From Bifidobacterium mongoliense DSM 21395 (lineage in GTDB: Bacteria; Actinomycetota; Actinomycetes; Actinomycetales; Bifidobacteriaceae): a DNA stretch of 64,000 nucleotides. A model generated the notes under the pieces. The model did no database searches. It was not told the DNA's origin and was given only the letters and a program-made list of their open reading frames with translations. Below, in pieces: positions 30,828 to 40,121 of the stretch (its first letter is position 1; each line of letters begins with the position of its first letter). Both the position numbers and the translations under genes were made by a program. The stretch spans positions 62,001 through 126,000 of the forward strand of contig NZ_JGZE01000001.1 of assembly GCF_000741285.1 (NCBI RefSeq), read 5' to 3'.

Positions 30828-32759
30828 TCAGGATCTGCGCGACTTTCTGCCTCGCCGATCGCCTTTCGTCGATACTTTCGTCTGCTGTCGGGCAACGCCT
30901 ACGGGCTCCAACGGACCCACGGGCAGGATCACCGTGAGGGTCAGTCCCCCGCCATCGGAACTCGAAGCGCAGATGAAGCCCCGATGGGCCTTGACCACGG
31001 ACTGCGCGATCGACATGCCCAATCCTGTGCCGCCCTTCTGCCTGGCCCGCGAAGGATCCGCGGTGTAGAACCGTTCGAAGATCTGCGCCTGCGATGCCAC
31101 CGGCACGCCGGGTCCGTGGTCGATGAACCGGATCACGGCGTAGTTCATCCCCACCTGCATGGAACGGCCGACCTCCGCCGCCTCGAGGAATCGGTGCATC
31201 GACCGCTCCGTCGAAGGCATCCGGGCCAATGACTCCGGCCCGATGGAGGCGGGCACCATCCCCAGCGCCACCTCGACCGGGGAGTCGCCGGGCGTGTAGC
31301 GATGGATGTTGCCCACGATATTGGTGATCACCTGGCGCAACCGCGAGCCGTCCCCGTTGAGCTCGATGTCGGGCATCGGCCCCTCGCGGAATCTCAGGCG
31401 CGGGGTGGAATTCCTGCCCGATTCGTCCAACAGGACCGCACCTCGGCGGATCGTGCGCTCCGGATCAAGGGCGTGCAAGTCGTCGGCGGCGTCGGCGATC
31501 AGCGGTCGTACCGCCACCTGCTGGGTAATGTCGATGCCGCGTCCTTCATCGAGACGCGCCAGGGAAAGCAGATCCTCCACCAGAACCGTCATACGCGAAC
31601 TCGAGGCCTCGATGTGGGCGATCGACTCGTCGGCACGCTCCAAGGCGCCGGGCATGTCGCGCTGCATGGTGTAGAGCTCGGAGTAGCCGTGGATCGTCGC
31701 CAACGGGGTACGCAACTCATGGCTGGCGTCGGAGACGAACCGTTTCATCTTCTCGGTGGTCTGTTGCTGCTCGTGGAAGCTGCCTTCGATGCGGGCCAGC
31801 ATGGCATTCAGCGAAGCAGCGAGCGAACCGACCTCGGTGTTCTCAGGAGCGGAGGGGACGCGCTGGCTCAGATCGCCGGCGGCTATCTTCGCCGCCGTCT
31901 TCTCGATGCGTTTGAGCGGTGTAAGTGTGTGCTGTATGAGCAAGGTGGCCATGGCCCCGCCGAGCAGTACAATGGCCAGACCGACCATCGCGCAATACCG
32001 GGTCAGGGTGTTGATCGTGTCGATCTGATCGCTGAGCGACAACCCGATATACACCAGCCCACGGTTCTCGGTCGTGTCACCGTCGACCTTCTGCACCAGC
32101 CTGACGACCAGCACGCGCCACGGGGCGTGAGCTACCTGCACCGTGCTGCGGTCCGGATTCGAGCCGGAGGCCGTCTTGACGACGGCGGGCGTGGTGAACG
32201 GCCTGCCGATGCGCACGCCGGCCTTCGAACGGTTGGCGGGCAGCAGGGGTTGTGAGACCACGCCGTTGGGCAGGGTGGGCACCAGCGGCGTCACGACGAT
32301 TGCATCATCCATGTCACGTATCTGCATGAAGTAATCGCTCGGCCCGGATGATGCGCCGTCGCCATCCTTGCTGCGCAGAACATCCACGTTGTCGTAGACG
32401 AGCTGCGCCTGGTTGACCAGCTGGGCATCGGTCTTCTCCAGCATATAGTTGCCCACCAGTTCGCGGATGGTCAACGAAATGGCCGCCGCGCCGATGAGCA
32501 GAAGAATCAAGGTGCACGCGGCCAGCTTCGTGCTCAGCGGGATGGTGTCGGTGATCCGCCGCGCGCGCGGGGTTCCGGAGCGTGCGGCGGGACCCTGTGG
32601 CCGGGTCGTCTTCGGACCGGTCGTCTTCTGACCGGTCGAGCGGGCATCAGCGAGACGGGCATCCTTGGAACCGGCATCCGTCATACGGGCATCGGGAGAC
32701 TCCTGCCCCGCCGACGCCGCGTTCCGCCCGCTTTCGGAATCCGGCCTCGCCCCAGCCAT
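30828..32759 (-). CDS. Two-component sensor histidine kinase
   Basis: A 643-aa membrane kinase. The first 75 residues are cytoplasmic and disordered. TM1 is about 77-98, an extracytoplasmic sensor region about 100-250, and TM2 about 256-276. HAMP begins at TLTPLKRIEKTAAKIAAGDLSQRV. HisKA has the phospho-acceptor H347 in FVSDASHELRTPLATIHGYSE. The HATPase has an atypical N-box region, FIDHGPGVP (G1), FERFYTADPSRAR and GTGLGMSIAQSVVKAH (G2). Overall it resembles the MprB/TrcS group. Its start overlaps the response regulator stop (GTG 32762 or ATG 32759), so it is translationally coupled. The signal is unknown. Confidence 0.94.
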   Translation of the reverse strand: MAGARPDSESGRNAASAGQESPDARMTDAGSKDARLADARSTGQKTTGPKTTRPQGPAARSGTPRARRITDTIPLSTKLAACTLILLLIGAAAISLTIRELVGNYMLEKTDAQLVNQAQLVYDNVDVLRSKDGDGASSGPSDYFMQIRDMDDAIVVTPLVPTLPNGVVSQPLLPANRSKAGVRIGRPFTTPAVVKTASGSNPDRSTVQVAHAPWRVLVVRLVQKVDGDTTENRGLVYIGLSLSDQIDTINTLTRYCAMVGLAIVLLGGAMATLLIQHTLTPLKRIEKTAAKIAAGDLSQRVPSAPENTEVGSLAASLNAMLARIEGSFHEQQQTTEKMKRFVSDASHELRTPLATIHGYSELYTMQRDMPGALERADESIAHIEASSSRMTVLVEDLLSLARLDEGRGIDITQQVAVRPLIADAADDLHALDPERTIRRGAVLLDESGRNSTPRLRFREGPMPDIELNGDGSRLRQVITNIVGNIHRYTPGDSPVEVALGMVPASIGPESLARMPSTERSMHRFLEAAEVGRSMQVGMNYAVIRFIDHGPGVPVASQAQIFERFYTADPSRARQKGGTGLGMSIAQSVVKAHRGFICASSSDGGGLTLTVILPVGPLEPVGVARQQTKVSTKGDRRGRKSRRS

Positions 32760-33502
32760 CACGACGCCTGGCCGGCCTTGGGCCCGCGGATCATGTAACC
32801 GATGCCGCGCTTGGTCTCGATCAGCGGGGTCACCTTGTGTGTGTCGCCGTGCTCGTCGGCCACCTCGATGCCGTCGACCTTCTTACGCAGATAGGAGATG
32901 TACGATTCGACGATGGCGGCGTCACCGCCCCAGTCATACTGCCAGACATGATCGAGGATCTGCGCTTTGGATAGCACTCGGCCCTCGTTGTCCATGAGAT
33001 AGCGCAACAGCTTGTATTCGGTCGGGCTCAGTTCGATGGGCTGTCCCGCTCGGGAGACGTCGTGCGAATCCTCGTTGATCTCGAGATCGCCGACCCGAAT
33101 GATCGGATCATCCTCAATCTGCTCGTGCGTGCGCCGCAGGATCGCCCTGATGCGCGCGACGACCTCTTCGAGGCTGAAGGGCTTCGTCACATAATCATCG
33201 CCGCCCACGGTCAATCCCATGATCTTATCCTGCGTGTCGTCACGGGCGGTGAGGAACAGCACCGGTGCGGTGACACCGGCCTGCCGGATGCGCCTGGTGA
33301 CGGTGAATCCATCGATATCGGGCAGCATGACGTCGAGGACGATAAGGTCTGGTTGGGTCCGCTCGATGACCTCGATGGCCGCGGAGCCCGAGGCCGCGGT
33401 CTCGACTTCGAATCCCGAGAAATGCAGGGATGCGACGAGCAGATCCCTGATGGAGGGCTCGTCGTCCACGACGACGATCGATGCTTCTATTGAATTGCTC
33501 AT
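32759..33502 (-). CDS. OmpR-family response regulator
   Basis: A 247-aa DNA-binding regulator and partner of the downstream kinase. The receiver domain has the acidic pair DDE near 13-15, phospho-acceptor D57 in LIVLDVMLPDIDGF, T in FLTARDD and K in DDYVTKPFSLEE. The winged-helix domain has LSPTEYKLLRYLMDNEGRVLSK and the recognition-helix region ESYISYLRKKVD, ending in KRGIGYMI. It resembles the TrcR/MprA group. The Shine-Dalgarno is weak. A TATAAG box at 33554-33559 (minus strand) about 50 nt upstream is a possible -10. Confidence 0.95.
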   Translation of the reverse strand: MSNSIEASIVVVDDEPSIRDLLVASLHFSGFEVETAASGSAAIEVIERTQPDLIVLDVMLPDIDGFTVTRRIRQAGVTAPVLFLTARDDTQDKIMGLTVGGDDYVTKPFSLEEVVARIRAILRRTHEQIEDDPIIRVGDLEINEDSHDVSRAGQPIELSPTEYKLLRYLMDNEGRVLSKAQILDHVWQYDWGGDAAIVESYISYLRKKVDGIEVADEHGDTHKVTPLIETKRGIGYMIRGPKAGQAS

Positions 33503-33770
33503 ATTCGCTAGCTTGTCTCCATGTACTGGATGTTTCCTGAACGTTCACTGATACTTATACGCGAATCGGGGGCCGGGGTTGCGTCCGCCACACGGGGCGG
33601 GCACCAACGCGGCGGATGCGTGCCCTGGTGGCGTCGATGTGGTCACACATTCGCCGTATCGCACCGCCGTATCGCACCCAAGGATCACCCAGCCATATAG
33701 CAACACCACGGAATCACGATGCGACACCACACTCGCCACACACAGCGCACACTCGGCGACACACGCGGTA

Positions 33771-34550
33771 TCAGGCGGTGGGGTCACGGGGCGCATGCCT
33801 GCCGGCACGGCGGCGAGGCCGCAGACTGATGCCCCTGCGCCGCAGGATCAGAACCACCGCGACCAGCAAAGCCAGAGCGAGCAACACCACGATGAGCACG
33901 ATGACCCCCACCCGCGACGTCATGGTCGAGGTCGACGTCTGTTTGAGGGTGTCGATTTCGGTCATCATGGCCATCGCGGAGCCCGCCCAATCGGGGCTGT
34001 CCTTCATGATGGGTTTCAGTGCGGCCGCAGAGAGCAGGTCCGCGGTTTTGCGACTTTTGAGCCATTCATCGGAATTCGAGGAGACCACAACGACGAGGCT
34101 GCCGTCATTGGACGCCACGGCGAGCATAACCGTATTGGGTTTGGGATTCGTTGATTCCAACACCTGACCGGCCCAAGTCTCCGGTTTGACATGATCACCG
34201 AAGGTGGACAGGTACAGCAGCTTGACCGTGACGCCGCTGGAGCGATGGGTCGCGGCGATTTTGTCGCTGACGGCGGAAACACTGTCGCCCAACAGATTCT
34301 CGGTATCGGTGATGTTGCTGGTGACCGTGATGCCGTCGGATTCGGAGCCCTGCTGGCTCGAAGGCGAAGGTGAGGCCGAGGGCGACGCCGTGGGAGATGC
34401 GTCGTCGGCGTACGCGCGGTAGGGGGTCAGGTCGAAACCAAGCGCCATCAACAGCACGATCGCCAACACCATACACGTCGTGGACATCAGCCCTTCGACC
34501 ACAGTGGCGGGCCCATCGTCTCTCCGGTTCATTCGTGCCATAGATTCCAT
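33771..34550 (-). CDS. Membrane protein resembling the TPM / Rv1476-type family
   Basis: About 260 aa. It has an N-terminal TM or signal segment (TCMVLAIVLLMALGFDL), then a Ser/Pro/Ala-rich linker. An extracytoplasmic domain follows (GDSVSAVSDKIAATHRSSGVTVKLLYLSTFG ... NTVMLAVASNDGSLVVVVSSNSDEWL) that recalls TPM domains. A C-terminal TM helix (VGVIVLIVVLLALALLVAVVLIL) and an Arg-rich cytoplasmic tail complete it. Similar proteins are known in mycobacteria without a firm function. The start is uncertain: ATG 34550 and ATG 34541 lack good sites, and the frame stays open to 34652 into the divergent gene. It is divergent from a WXG100 gene 100 bp away. Confidence 0.65.
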   Translation of the reverse strand: MESMARMNRRDDGPATVVEGLMSTTCMVLAIVLLMALGFDLTPYRAYADDASPTASPSASPSPSSQQGSESDGITVTSNITDTENLLGDSVSAVSDKIAATHRSSGVTVKLLYLSTFGDHVKPETWAGQVLESTNPKPNTVMLAVASNDGSLVVVVSSNSDEWLKSRKTADLLSAAALKPIMKDSPDWAGSAMAMMTEIDTLKQTSTSTMTSRVGVIVLIVVLLALALLVAVVLILRRRGISLRPRRRAGRHAPRDPTA

Positions 34551-34650
34551 GGTAGCGGGCAGGTCCGCCAAGGACCTCCGCCACGGATCCAATCCGGCAA
34601 CCGTCGGACCGTGCCAACCGATGCATACCGCATCATATGAGAGGACAGAC

Positions 34651-34944
34651 ATGTCGCAATATCAAGTGGATTCAGAACGCATCATGACGGCCAGTGCGGC
34701 CGTTTCGGCCTCGGTCGGCACCATACGGGAGGCCGTGGCCGGCATGTATGCAAACCTCACCTCGCTCCAAAGCGTGTGGACCGGTGGGGCGGCCACCCGG
34801 TTCGCCGGGGTGTCCGAACAATGGCGAGCCGCGCAACTGCAGATGGAGCAATCGCTGGAATCCATCCAGCTGGCGCTCAGTCAGGCGTCCAGCGTGTACA
34901 CCGACGCCGAGGTGCAGGCCTCACGACTGTTCGCGGGGTCATGA
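34651..34944 (+). CDS. WXG100 family (ESAT-6-like) protein
   Basis: A 97-aa helical-hairpin protein typical of type VII secretion substrates. It has the W-x-G turn at 43-45 (VWTGGAATRF) and, after helix 2, the YxxxD/E export motif Y83-TDA-E87. GAGAGGA lies about 7 nt before ATG 34651; longer in-frame starts lack a site. No EccC-like ATPase or other secretion component lies nearby. A TPM-like membrane protein gene is divergent to it. The substrate role is inferred from family and motifs. Confidence 0.9.
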   Translation: MSQYQVDSERIMTASAAVSASVGTIREAVAGMYANLTSLQSVWTGGAATRFAGVSEQWRAAQLQMEQSLESIQLALSQASSVYTDAEVQASRLFAGS

Positions 34945-34981
34945 GCAGACTGATGCCATGACCGGTGTGGGCATCACCGGC

Positions 34982-35049
34982 GATACGACGTCCAGAGCAG
35001 TTACGATCCGTCGCCGGAGATACGACGTCCAAGACGACGTCCAAGACGA
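34982..35049. repeat. Short direct repeats downstream of the WXG100 gene
   Basis: GATACGACGTCCA occurs at 34982-34994 and 35019-35031. The second copy runs into a two-copy 12-bp tandem containing ACGTCCAAGACG. The repeats are non-coding as far as can be seen and lead straight into the hairpin at 35050. Confidence 0.5.
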
Positions 35050-35085
35050 CGATTCCCCGGACGGCCGAAGCCATCCGGGGAATCG
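35050..35085. terminator. Strong hairpin between WXG100 and groEL genes
   Basis: CGATTCCCCGGA (35050-35061) pairs perfectly with 35074-35085. The loop region contains a further GGC-CGAA-GCC mini-stem. It lies between convergent genes, so it can serve either strand. Confidence 0.7.
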
Positions 35086-35195
35086 TACTTGTCGCTGATG
35101 CGGCGCGCGACATTCTGCGCACTGCATGCGGTGCGGCGTTCACCGCACGGTATTCATCAACGCCTGCACGCAGCGCTTTCGCACGTGCGGCTAGA

Positions 35196-36924
<1,729 letters not shown>

Positions 36925-36929
36925 TTGGG

Positions 36930-36959
36930 AGATTAGCACTCTCACCGACCGAGTGCCAA
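36930..36959 (-). promoter_or_regulatory. groEL promoter (-35 TTGGCA, -10 TAATCT)
   Basis: On the minus strand TTGGCA (36954-36959) and TAATCT (36930-36935) are separated by 18 nt. The -35 is the left arm of the distal CIRCE and the -10 abuts its right arm, so operator binding would block polymerase. Confidence 0.65.
36933..36959 (-). promoter_or_regulatory. CIRCE operator, distal copy
   Basis: On the minus strand it reads TTGGCACTC, 9 nt, GAGTGCTAA, one mismatch from consensus. Its centre is 35 bp from that of the proximal copy. Confidence 0.9.
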
Positions 36960-37246
36960 CACGAGGCACCGCTATTGCGCTCATGGCAAGAATACGGATG
37001 CCAGTGTGGCGACGGTCAAGGAATCATCGGTCAGCAAGTGCATCCGGGAGTGCATCGGGAAGAGAAAGGAACGGGTGAATAGAGAATCAGGTTTGGGCGT
37101 GAAGTCGTTGCGGGCGTAATTCCGGGAGCGCGAACAATAAGTGCCCAACCGCATTTGACCCCGGCCACATCACCGGCGGACGGGGCACGTGTTCTTGTCT
37201 GCATACCGGCGTTCGTTGTTTGACCGCCCGAGTTCGACGACGAGCT
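36960..37246. other. Non-coding stretch upstream of the groEL promoter
   Basis: No convincing gene, RNA or hairpin was seen. Short open frames here are low-complexity and lack ribosome sites. The right end shows first degenerate traces of the 21-bp repeat (TTCGACGACGAG near 37233). Confidence 0.4.
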
Positions 37247-37611
37247 GGCGCAAGTCGACGATGCACGTACGAAGGTCGACGGTTGGACGGTTGATCGACA
37301 AGGGTTGACGTTTGCCCGACACAAGTCGACGATCGAGCGACAAGGATCGACGATTGAGCGCCCAAGGTCGATGGTTGATTAACGAGAGTCGGTGATTCAC
37401 CGACACAAGTCAACGCTTACCCGCCACAAGTCGACGGTTGAGCGACACAAGTCGGAGATTGAGTGACAAGGGTCGACGATTGCCATGCCAAAGTCGACGA
37501 TCTACGTACCAAGGTCGACGGTTGACTGGCACAAGTCGGAGATTCACTGACGCAAGTCGACGATAGCCCGACACAAGTCGACGATTCGCATAGGCAAGTC
37601 GGGTGATACGA
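37247..37611. repeat. Tandem array of 17 degenerate 21-bp units
   Basis: Fifteen units follow without gaps from 37297 to 37611, exactly 15 x 21 bp. Two more lie at 37247-37288, separated by an 8-bp partial unit. The core is CAAGTCGACGATTGAG, and 9 of 17 units keep the palindrome GTCGAC. The period equals two DNA turns, so the cores lie on one helix face, as in plasmid iterons. On the minus strand the period is also 7 codons and gives heptads such as NRRLVSG, but frames are broken by stops, so coding is doubtful. The array directly follows a transposase remnant. Confidence 0.8.
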
Positions 37612-37617
37612 AATCCG

Positions 37618-37871
37618 AGGGGCCATATTCCGCGGCTCCATTTCGCTATCCCCCGACTTGCCTGACGGATATGACGGACATGAGACGCAACGTCCCACGC
37701 TCCGAACAGGTAGGGAAGGAACAGGTCGAAGTCACGCATCACAAGGTCAGGATGTATAACACGGGAACGGCCGCACGCACGGTTCGGGCAACGCCACCTG
37801 GCCGTTCCCGCGCTGGTGGTCCCGTTGCGGTGCATGATGGTGCCGCAATGCCGGCACATGGTGGCTTTCAT
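37618..37871 (-). pseudogene. 5' fragment of a Zn-ribbon transposase (IS256-like variant)
   Basis: The minus-strand frame from MCRHCGTIMHRNGTT shows a Zn ribbon (C-x2-C ... W-R-C-x4-C-G-R-S-R), then FDLFLPYLFGAWD and KWSRGIWPL. This order (Zn ribbon, L-D-x-F-L-x-W-L-like helix, F-R-R-x-T-like segment, I-W-P-L) matches my memory of the N-terminus of actinobacterial IS256-family 'variant Zn-binding' transposases. The DDE domain is missing; the frame runs straight into the 21-bp repeats and stops at 37410. No inverted ends or target duplication were recognised. It is a decayed insertion remnant, not functional. Confidence 0.55.
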
Positions 37872-38100
37872 GCCTTCGAAGTCAAGCAGGGTTATAAACC
37901 AGCCCAAACCCCAGCCGGGAGAACGACTCACGGCATGTTTCACACACACTTTCATGCCGTGCCGTTATAACCCCCAAAAAATATAAAACAGAAGCAACGC
38001 CTACTCCCACAAAGGCTAGAACACGATTTCCCACACACTTCTGTGCCTATAACCAGCACGCCACGCACCCGAAACCGACCCAGCACCCCAACAGACCGCA
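37872..38100. other. A-rich non-coding stretch
   Basis: Contains an A-rich run around 37973-38000 (CCCCCAAAAAATATAAAAC) that is clearly lower in GC than its surroundings. No gene, tRNA or hairpin is visible before the terminator at 38101. Confidence 0.4.
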
Positions 38101-38147
38101 ACATACGAAGAAACCCCAACCACTGGAGTGGTTGGGGTTTCGTATGT
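38101..38147 (-). terminator. Terminator downstream of cspA
   Basis: GAAACCCCAACCACT pairs perfectly with AGTGGTTGGGGTTTC across a 2-nt gap (a 4-nt loop in practice). It is extended by ACATACGA/TCGTATGT arms with a 3-nt bulge. On the minus strand the stem is followed by TTTCTTCG. It begins 17 nt after the cspA stop. Confidence 0.8.
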
Positions 38148-38163
38148 ACTGCTGAAGCAGTAA

Positions 38164-38367
38164 TCAGATCTTGGTTACTTCGGTGGCCTGCAGACCCTTG
38201 GGGCCCTGCTCCGCCTTGAATTCGACCTTGTCGCCGTCATCAAGCTTCTTGAAGCCATTGCCCTGGATTGCAGAATAGTGCACGAACACGTCTTCGCTTC
38301 CATCATCAGGGCTGATGAATCCATAACCCTTGCCTGCATTGAAGAACTTTACGGTGCCTTGTGCCAT
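38164..38367 (-). CDS. cspA: Major cold-shock protein CspA-type
   Basis: A 67-aa single cold-shock domain. RNP1 is [10 protein letters not shown] and RNP2 DVFVHYSAI, with a [10 protein letters not shown] end. It is an RNA chaperone and antiterminator. ATG 38367 has GAGAGATG about 8 nt upstream. A TACACT box at 38452-38457 would give a leader of about 78 nt, in keeping with the long leaders of csp genes. A strong terminator follows. Confidence 0.95.
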   Translation of the reverse strand: MAQGTVKFFNAGKGYGFISPDDGSEDVFVHYSAIQGNGFKKLDDGDKVEFKAEQGPKGLQATEVTKI

Positions 38368-38482
38368 AATTATCATCTCTCGTTTGAATCGCCGCGAACA
38401 CATACAGAAAACTCGGTCGATTCCGAACCCTCCACCTCGTGGCTGTGCACCAGTGTATCGTCCGGCGATGACCGAAACGCCG

Positions 38483-38526
38483 AGGGCCCGTATTCCGTTC
38501 GCCATGCAAACGTCAATACGGGCCCT
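38483..38526 (-). terminator. Hairpin between the LytR_C gene and cspA
   Basis: AGGGCCCGTATT (38483-38494) pairs exactly with 38515-38526. The 20-nt interval contains a further CGTT/AACG pairing. It begins about 28 nt after the stop of the LytR_C gene and lies before the cspA promoter. Confidence 0.65.
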
Positions 38527-38553
38527 GGTCACGGCTCCACGCGACAAATGCGC

Positions 38554-39204
38554 TCAGTCAAGCAGCACGACCACCACCGGGCCCGCGATCGTCGGCACCT
38601 GCTCGACGAGCGAAATGCCCAGCGTGTTGGCCACATCCTGGGCCGTGGCCTTGTCGACCTCATTCTGGTACATCACGACGGTGGCGCTCGGAACCTGCCC
38701 CGAGGCATTACGCGAAGACACGCTCGTATACCCGTTCTGCGTAAGCGCGGAGGCCCGCTGGGCCGCGTGGCCCGATATCGACGTGGCGTTCGTCACCACG
38801 ATCGCCGTGTTCTTGTTCACCGTCTGCTGCGGAGCGGAGCTGGAAGGGGACGACGAAGCCTCGGGACTCTCGGAGTCCTTCTGAGACGGGGACGCGGAAG
38901 TGCTCGGAGTATCGGTCTTATCCGTGTCAGTCTTGTCCTTGGCCGACGGCGCGGCGCTCTTGGCCTTGGGTGCGGACGACGACGCGGAGGTGGACCAGGG
39001 CATGCGAATATGGGAAGCCTCGCCCGAGTACACGCCCCAAGCCAGGGCGCCCACCAGCGCCGCCACGATCACAACGATGAAATACGGCATGATGCGGCTG
39101 GCAAGCGATGTCTTGCCCCGATGCGCCCCCACCGGACCCTGCGGCGGATTATCGAATTCATCACGCTGATATGACGCATAGGTGTCCTGATTGTTGCGAG
39201 CCAT
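38554..39204 (-). CDS. LytR C-terminal domain protein, membrane-anchored
   Basis: A 216-aa protein: short cytoplasmic N-terminus, one TM helix (MPYFIVVIVAALVGALAWGVY), a Ser/Ala/Lys/Asp/Thr-rich wall-spanning linker (about 75-125), and an extracytoplasmic LytR_C domain (AIVVTNATSISGHAAQRASALTQNGYTSV ... VPSATVVMYQ). LytR_C modules accompany LCP cell-wall ligases, but the LCP catalytic domain is absent here. GAAGGGA lies about 6 nt before the ATG. A role in envelope biogenesis is inferred from the domain only. Confidence 0.85.
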   Translation of the reverse strand: MARNNQDTYASYQRDEFDNPPQGPVGAHRGKTSLASRIMPYFIVVIVAALVGALAWGVYSGEASHIRMPWSTSASSSAPKAKSAAPSAKDKTDTDKTDTPSTSASPSQKDSESPEASSSPSSSAPQQTVNKNTAIVVTNATSISGHAAQRASALTQNGYTSVSSRNASGQVPSATVVMYQNEVDKATAQDVANTLGISLVEQVPTIAGPVVVVLLD

Positions 39205-39311
39205 GGCCGTCCCTTCGTATTATTCCCACATCACAGTGTACCGACCACCAAGGTCCACGCGCGGCAGCCGTGGTAATCACCGTCTCTTCAGGCTTCCTAC
39301 AGTGGTGTCCC

Positions 39312-39317
39312 TACAGT
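39312..39317 (+). promoter_or_regulatory. Candidate -10 box (TACAGT) before ung
   Basis: TACAGT fits TANNNT and ends 8 nt before the ung ATG. The segment CTACAGTGGTG containing it is partly repeated just upstream (from 39298). The Shine-Dalgarno is weak (GGTGAG only 3 nt from ATG). Confidence 0.3.
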
Positions 39318-39325
39318 GGTGAGCC

Positions 39326-40060
39326 ATGAGCACAAGCCATATCAAGCCACTTGATGAACTGGTGGACCCCGGTTGGGCGCGGGCCTTGGCCGACGTCGAG
39401 CCGAATATCCACCGCATGGGCGATTTCCTCAGGGGTGAACTCGAGCACGGCAGACGCTATCTGCCGGCCAGTCACGCCATACTGCGGGCGTTCACCATCC
39501 CGTTCGACCAGATCAAGGTTCTCATCGTGGGACAGGACCCCTATCCCACCCCGGGACATCCGGTCGGACTGAGTTTCTGCGTCGCGCCCGACGTGCGGCC
39601 GCTGCCTAAAAGCCTGATCAACATCTATAAGGAGCTGGTCGACGATCTCGGCGTGCCCACGCCCATCAACGGCGACCTGACCCCGTGGACGCGACAGGGG
39701 GTCATGCTGCTCAACCGCTGCCTGACCGTCCAGGTCGGCAGACCGAACAGCCATCAGGGCAAGGGTTGGGAAGCCGTCACCGAGGCCGCGATACGCGCCC
39801 TCAACGCCCGGACCGACGAACATGGTTCTCCCATGCCGCTCGTCGCGATCCTATGGGGACGCAACGCGCAGAGTCTCTCACCGCTGCTCGGCAACGCCAC
39901 GATCATCGCCTCGCCGCATCCGAGTCCGCTCTCCGCATCCCGCGGGTTCTTCGGCTCCCGCCCCTTCTCCCGCGCCAACCAAGCCCTCGTCGCCATGCAT
40001 GCCGATCCCGTCGATTGGAGGCTGCCCACGGAAAAACTCACAGCGGACACACAAGCGTGA
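39326..40060 (+). CDS. ung: Uracil-DNA glycosylase, family 1
   Basis: Removes uracil from DNA at the first step of base excision repair; 244 aa. The catalytic Asp lies in the water-activating motif [17 protein letters not shown], the actinobacterial variant of GQDPYHxPxQAxG. The Asn motif is LLNRCLTV, and the DNA-intercalation loop is [23 protein letters not shown]. This is very close in layout to the mycobacterial enzyme. The start ATG 39326 lacks a well-spaced Shine-Dalgarno. The moxR operon follows after about 60 bp. Confidence 0.95.
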   Translation: MSTSHIKPLDELVDPGWARALADVEPNIHRMGDFLRGELEHGRRYLPASHAILRAFTIPFDQIKVLIVGQDPYPTPGHPVGLSFCVAPDVRPLPKSLINIYKELVDDLGVPTPINGDLTPWTRQGVMLLNRCLTVQVGRPNSHQGKGWEAVTEAAIRALNARTDEHGSPMPLVAILWGRNAQSLSPLLGNATIIASPHPSPLSASRGFFGSRPFSRANQALVAMHADPVDWRLPTEKLTADTQA

Positions 40061-40064
40061 ACGC

Positions 40065-40070
40065 TACAAT
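40065..40070 (+). promoter_or_regulatory. Candidate -10 box (TACAAT) for the moxR-VWA operon
   Basis: TACAAT differs from TATAAT at one base and lies about 50 nt before the moxR start, just after the ung stop. No matching -35 was identified. Confidence 0.35.
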
Positions 40071-40121
40071 CCAGTGGACGAACATACCGTCCCATACCCC
40101 ATGCCCGATAGAGTGAAGATC

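Noticed and set aside
37247..37611. CRISPR array
   Set aside because: Units are contiguous, with no unique spacers of constant length between identical repeats, and no cas genes are nearby.
37170..37955. Real heptad-repeat protein on the minus strand
   Set aside because: The frame is interrupted by a TAA at 37410-37412, other frames show equal repetition because the period is a multiple of three, and no ribosome site precedes it.
36960..38163. tRNA or other RNA gene in the largest intergenic region
   Set aside because: No cloverleaf, anticodon arm or CCA end could be built; only the cspA terminator hairpin is convincing.
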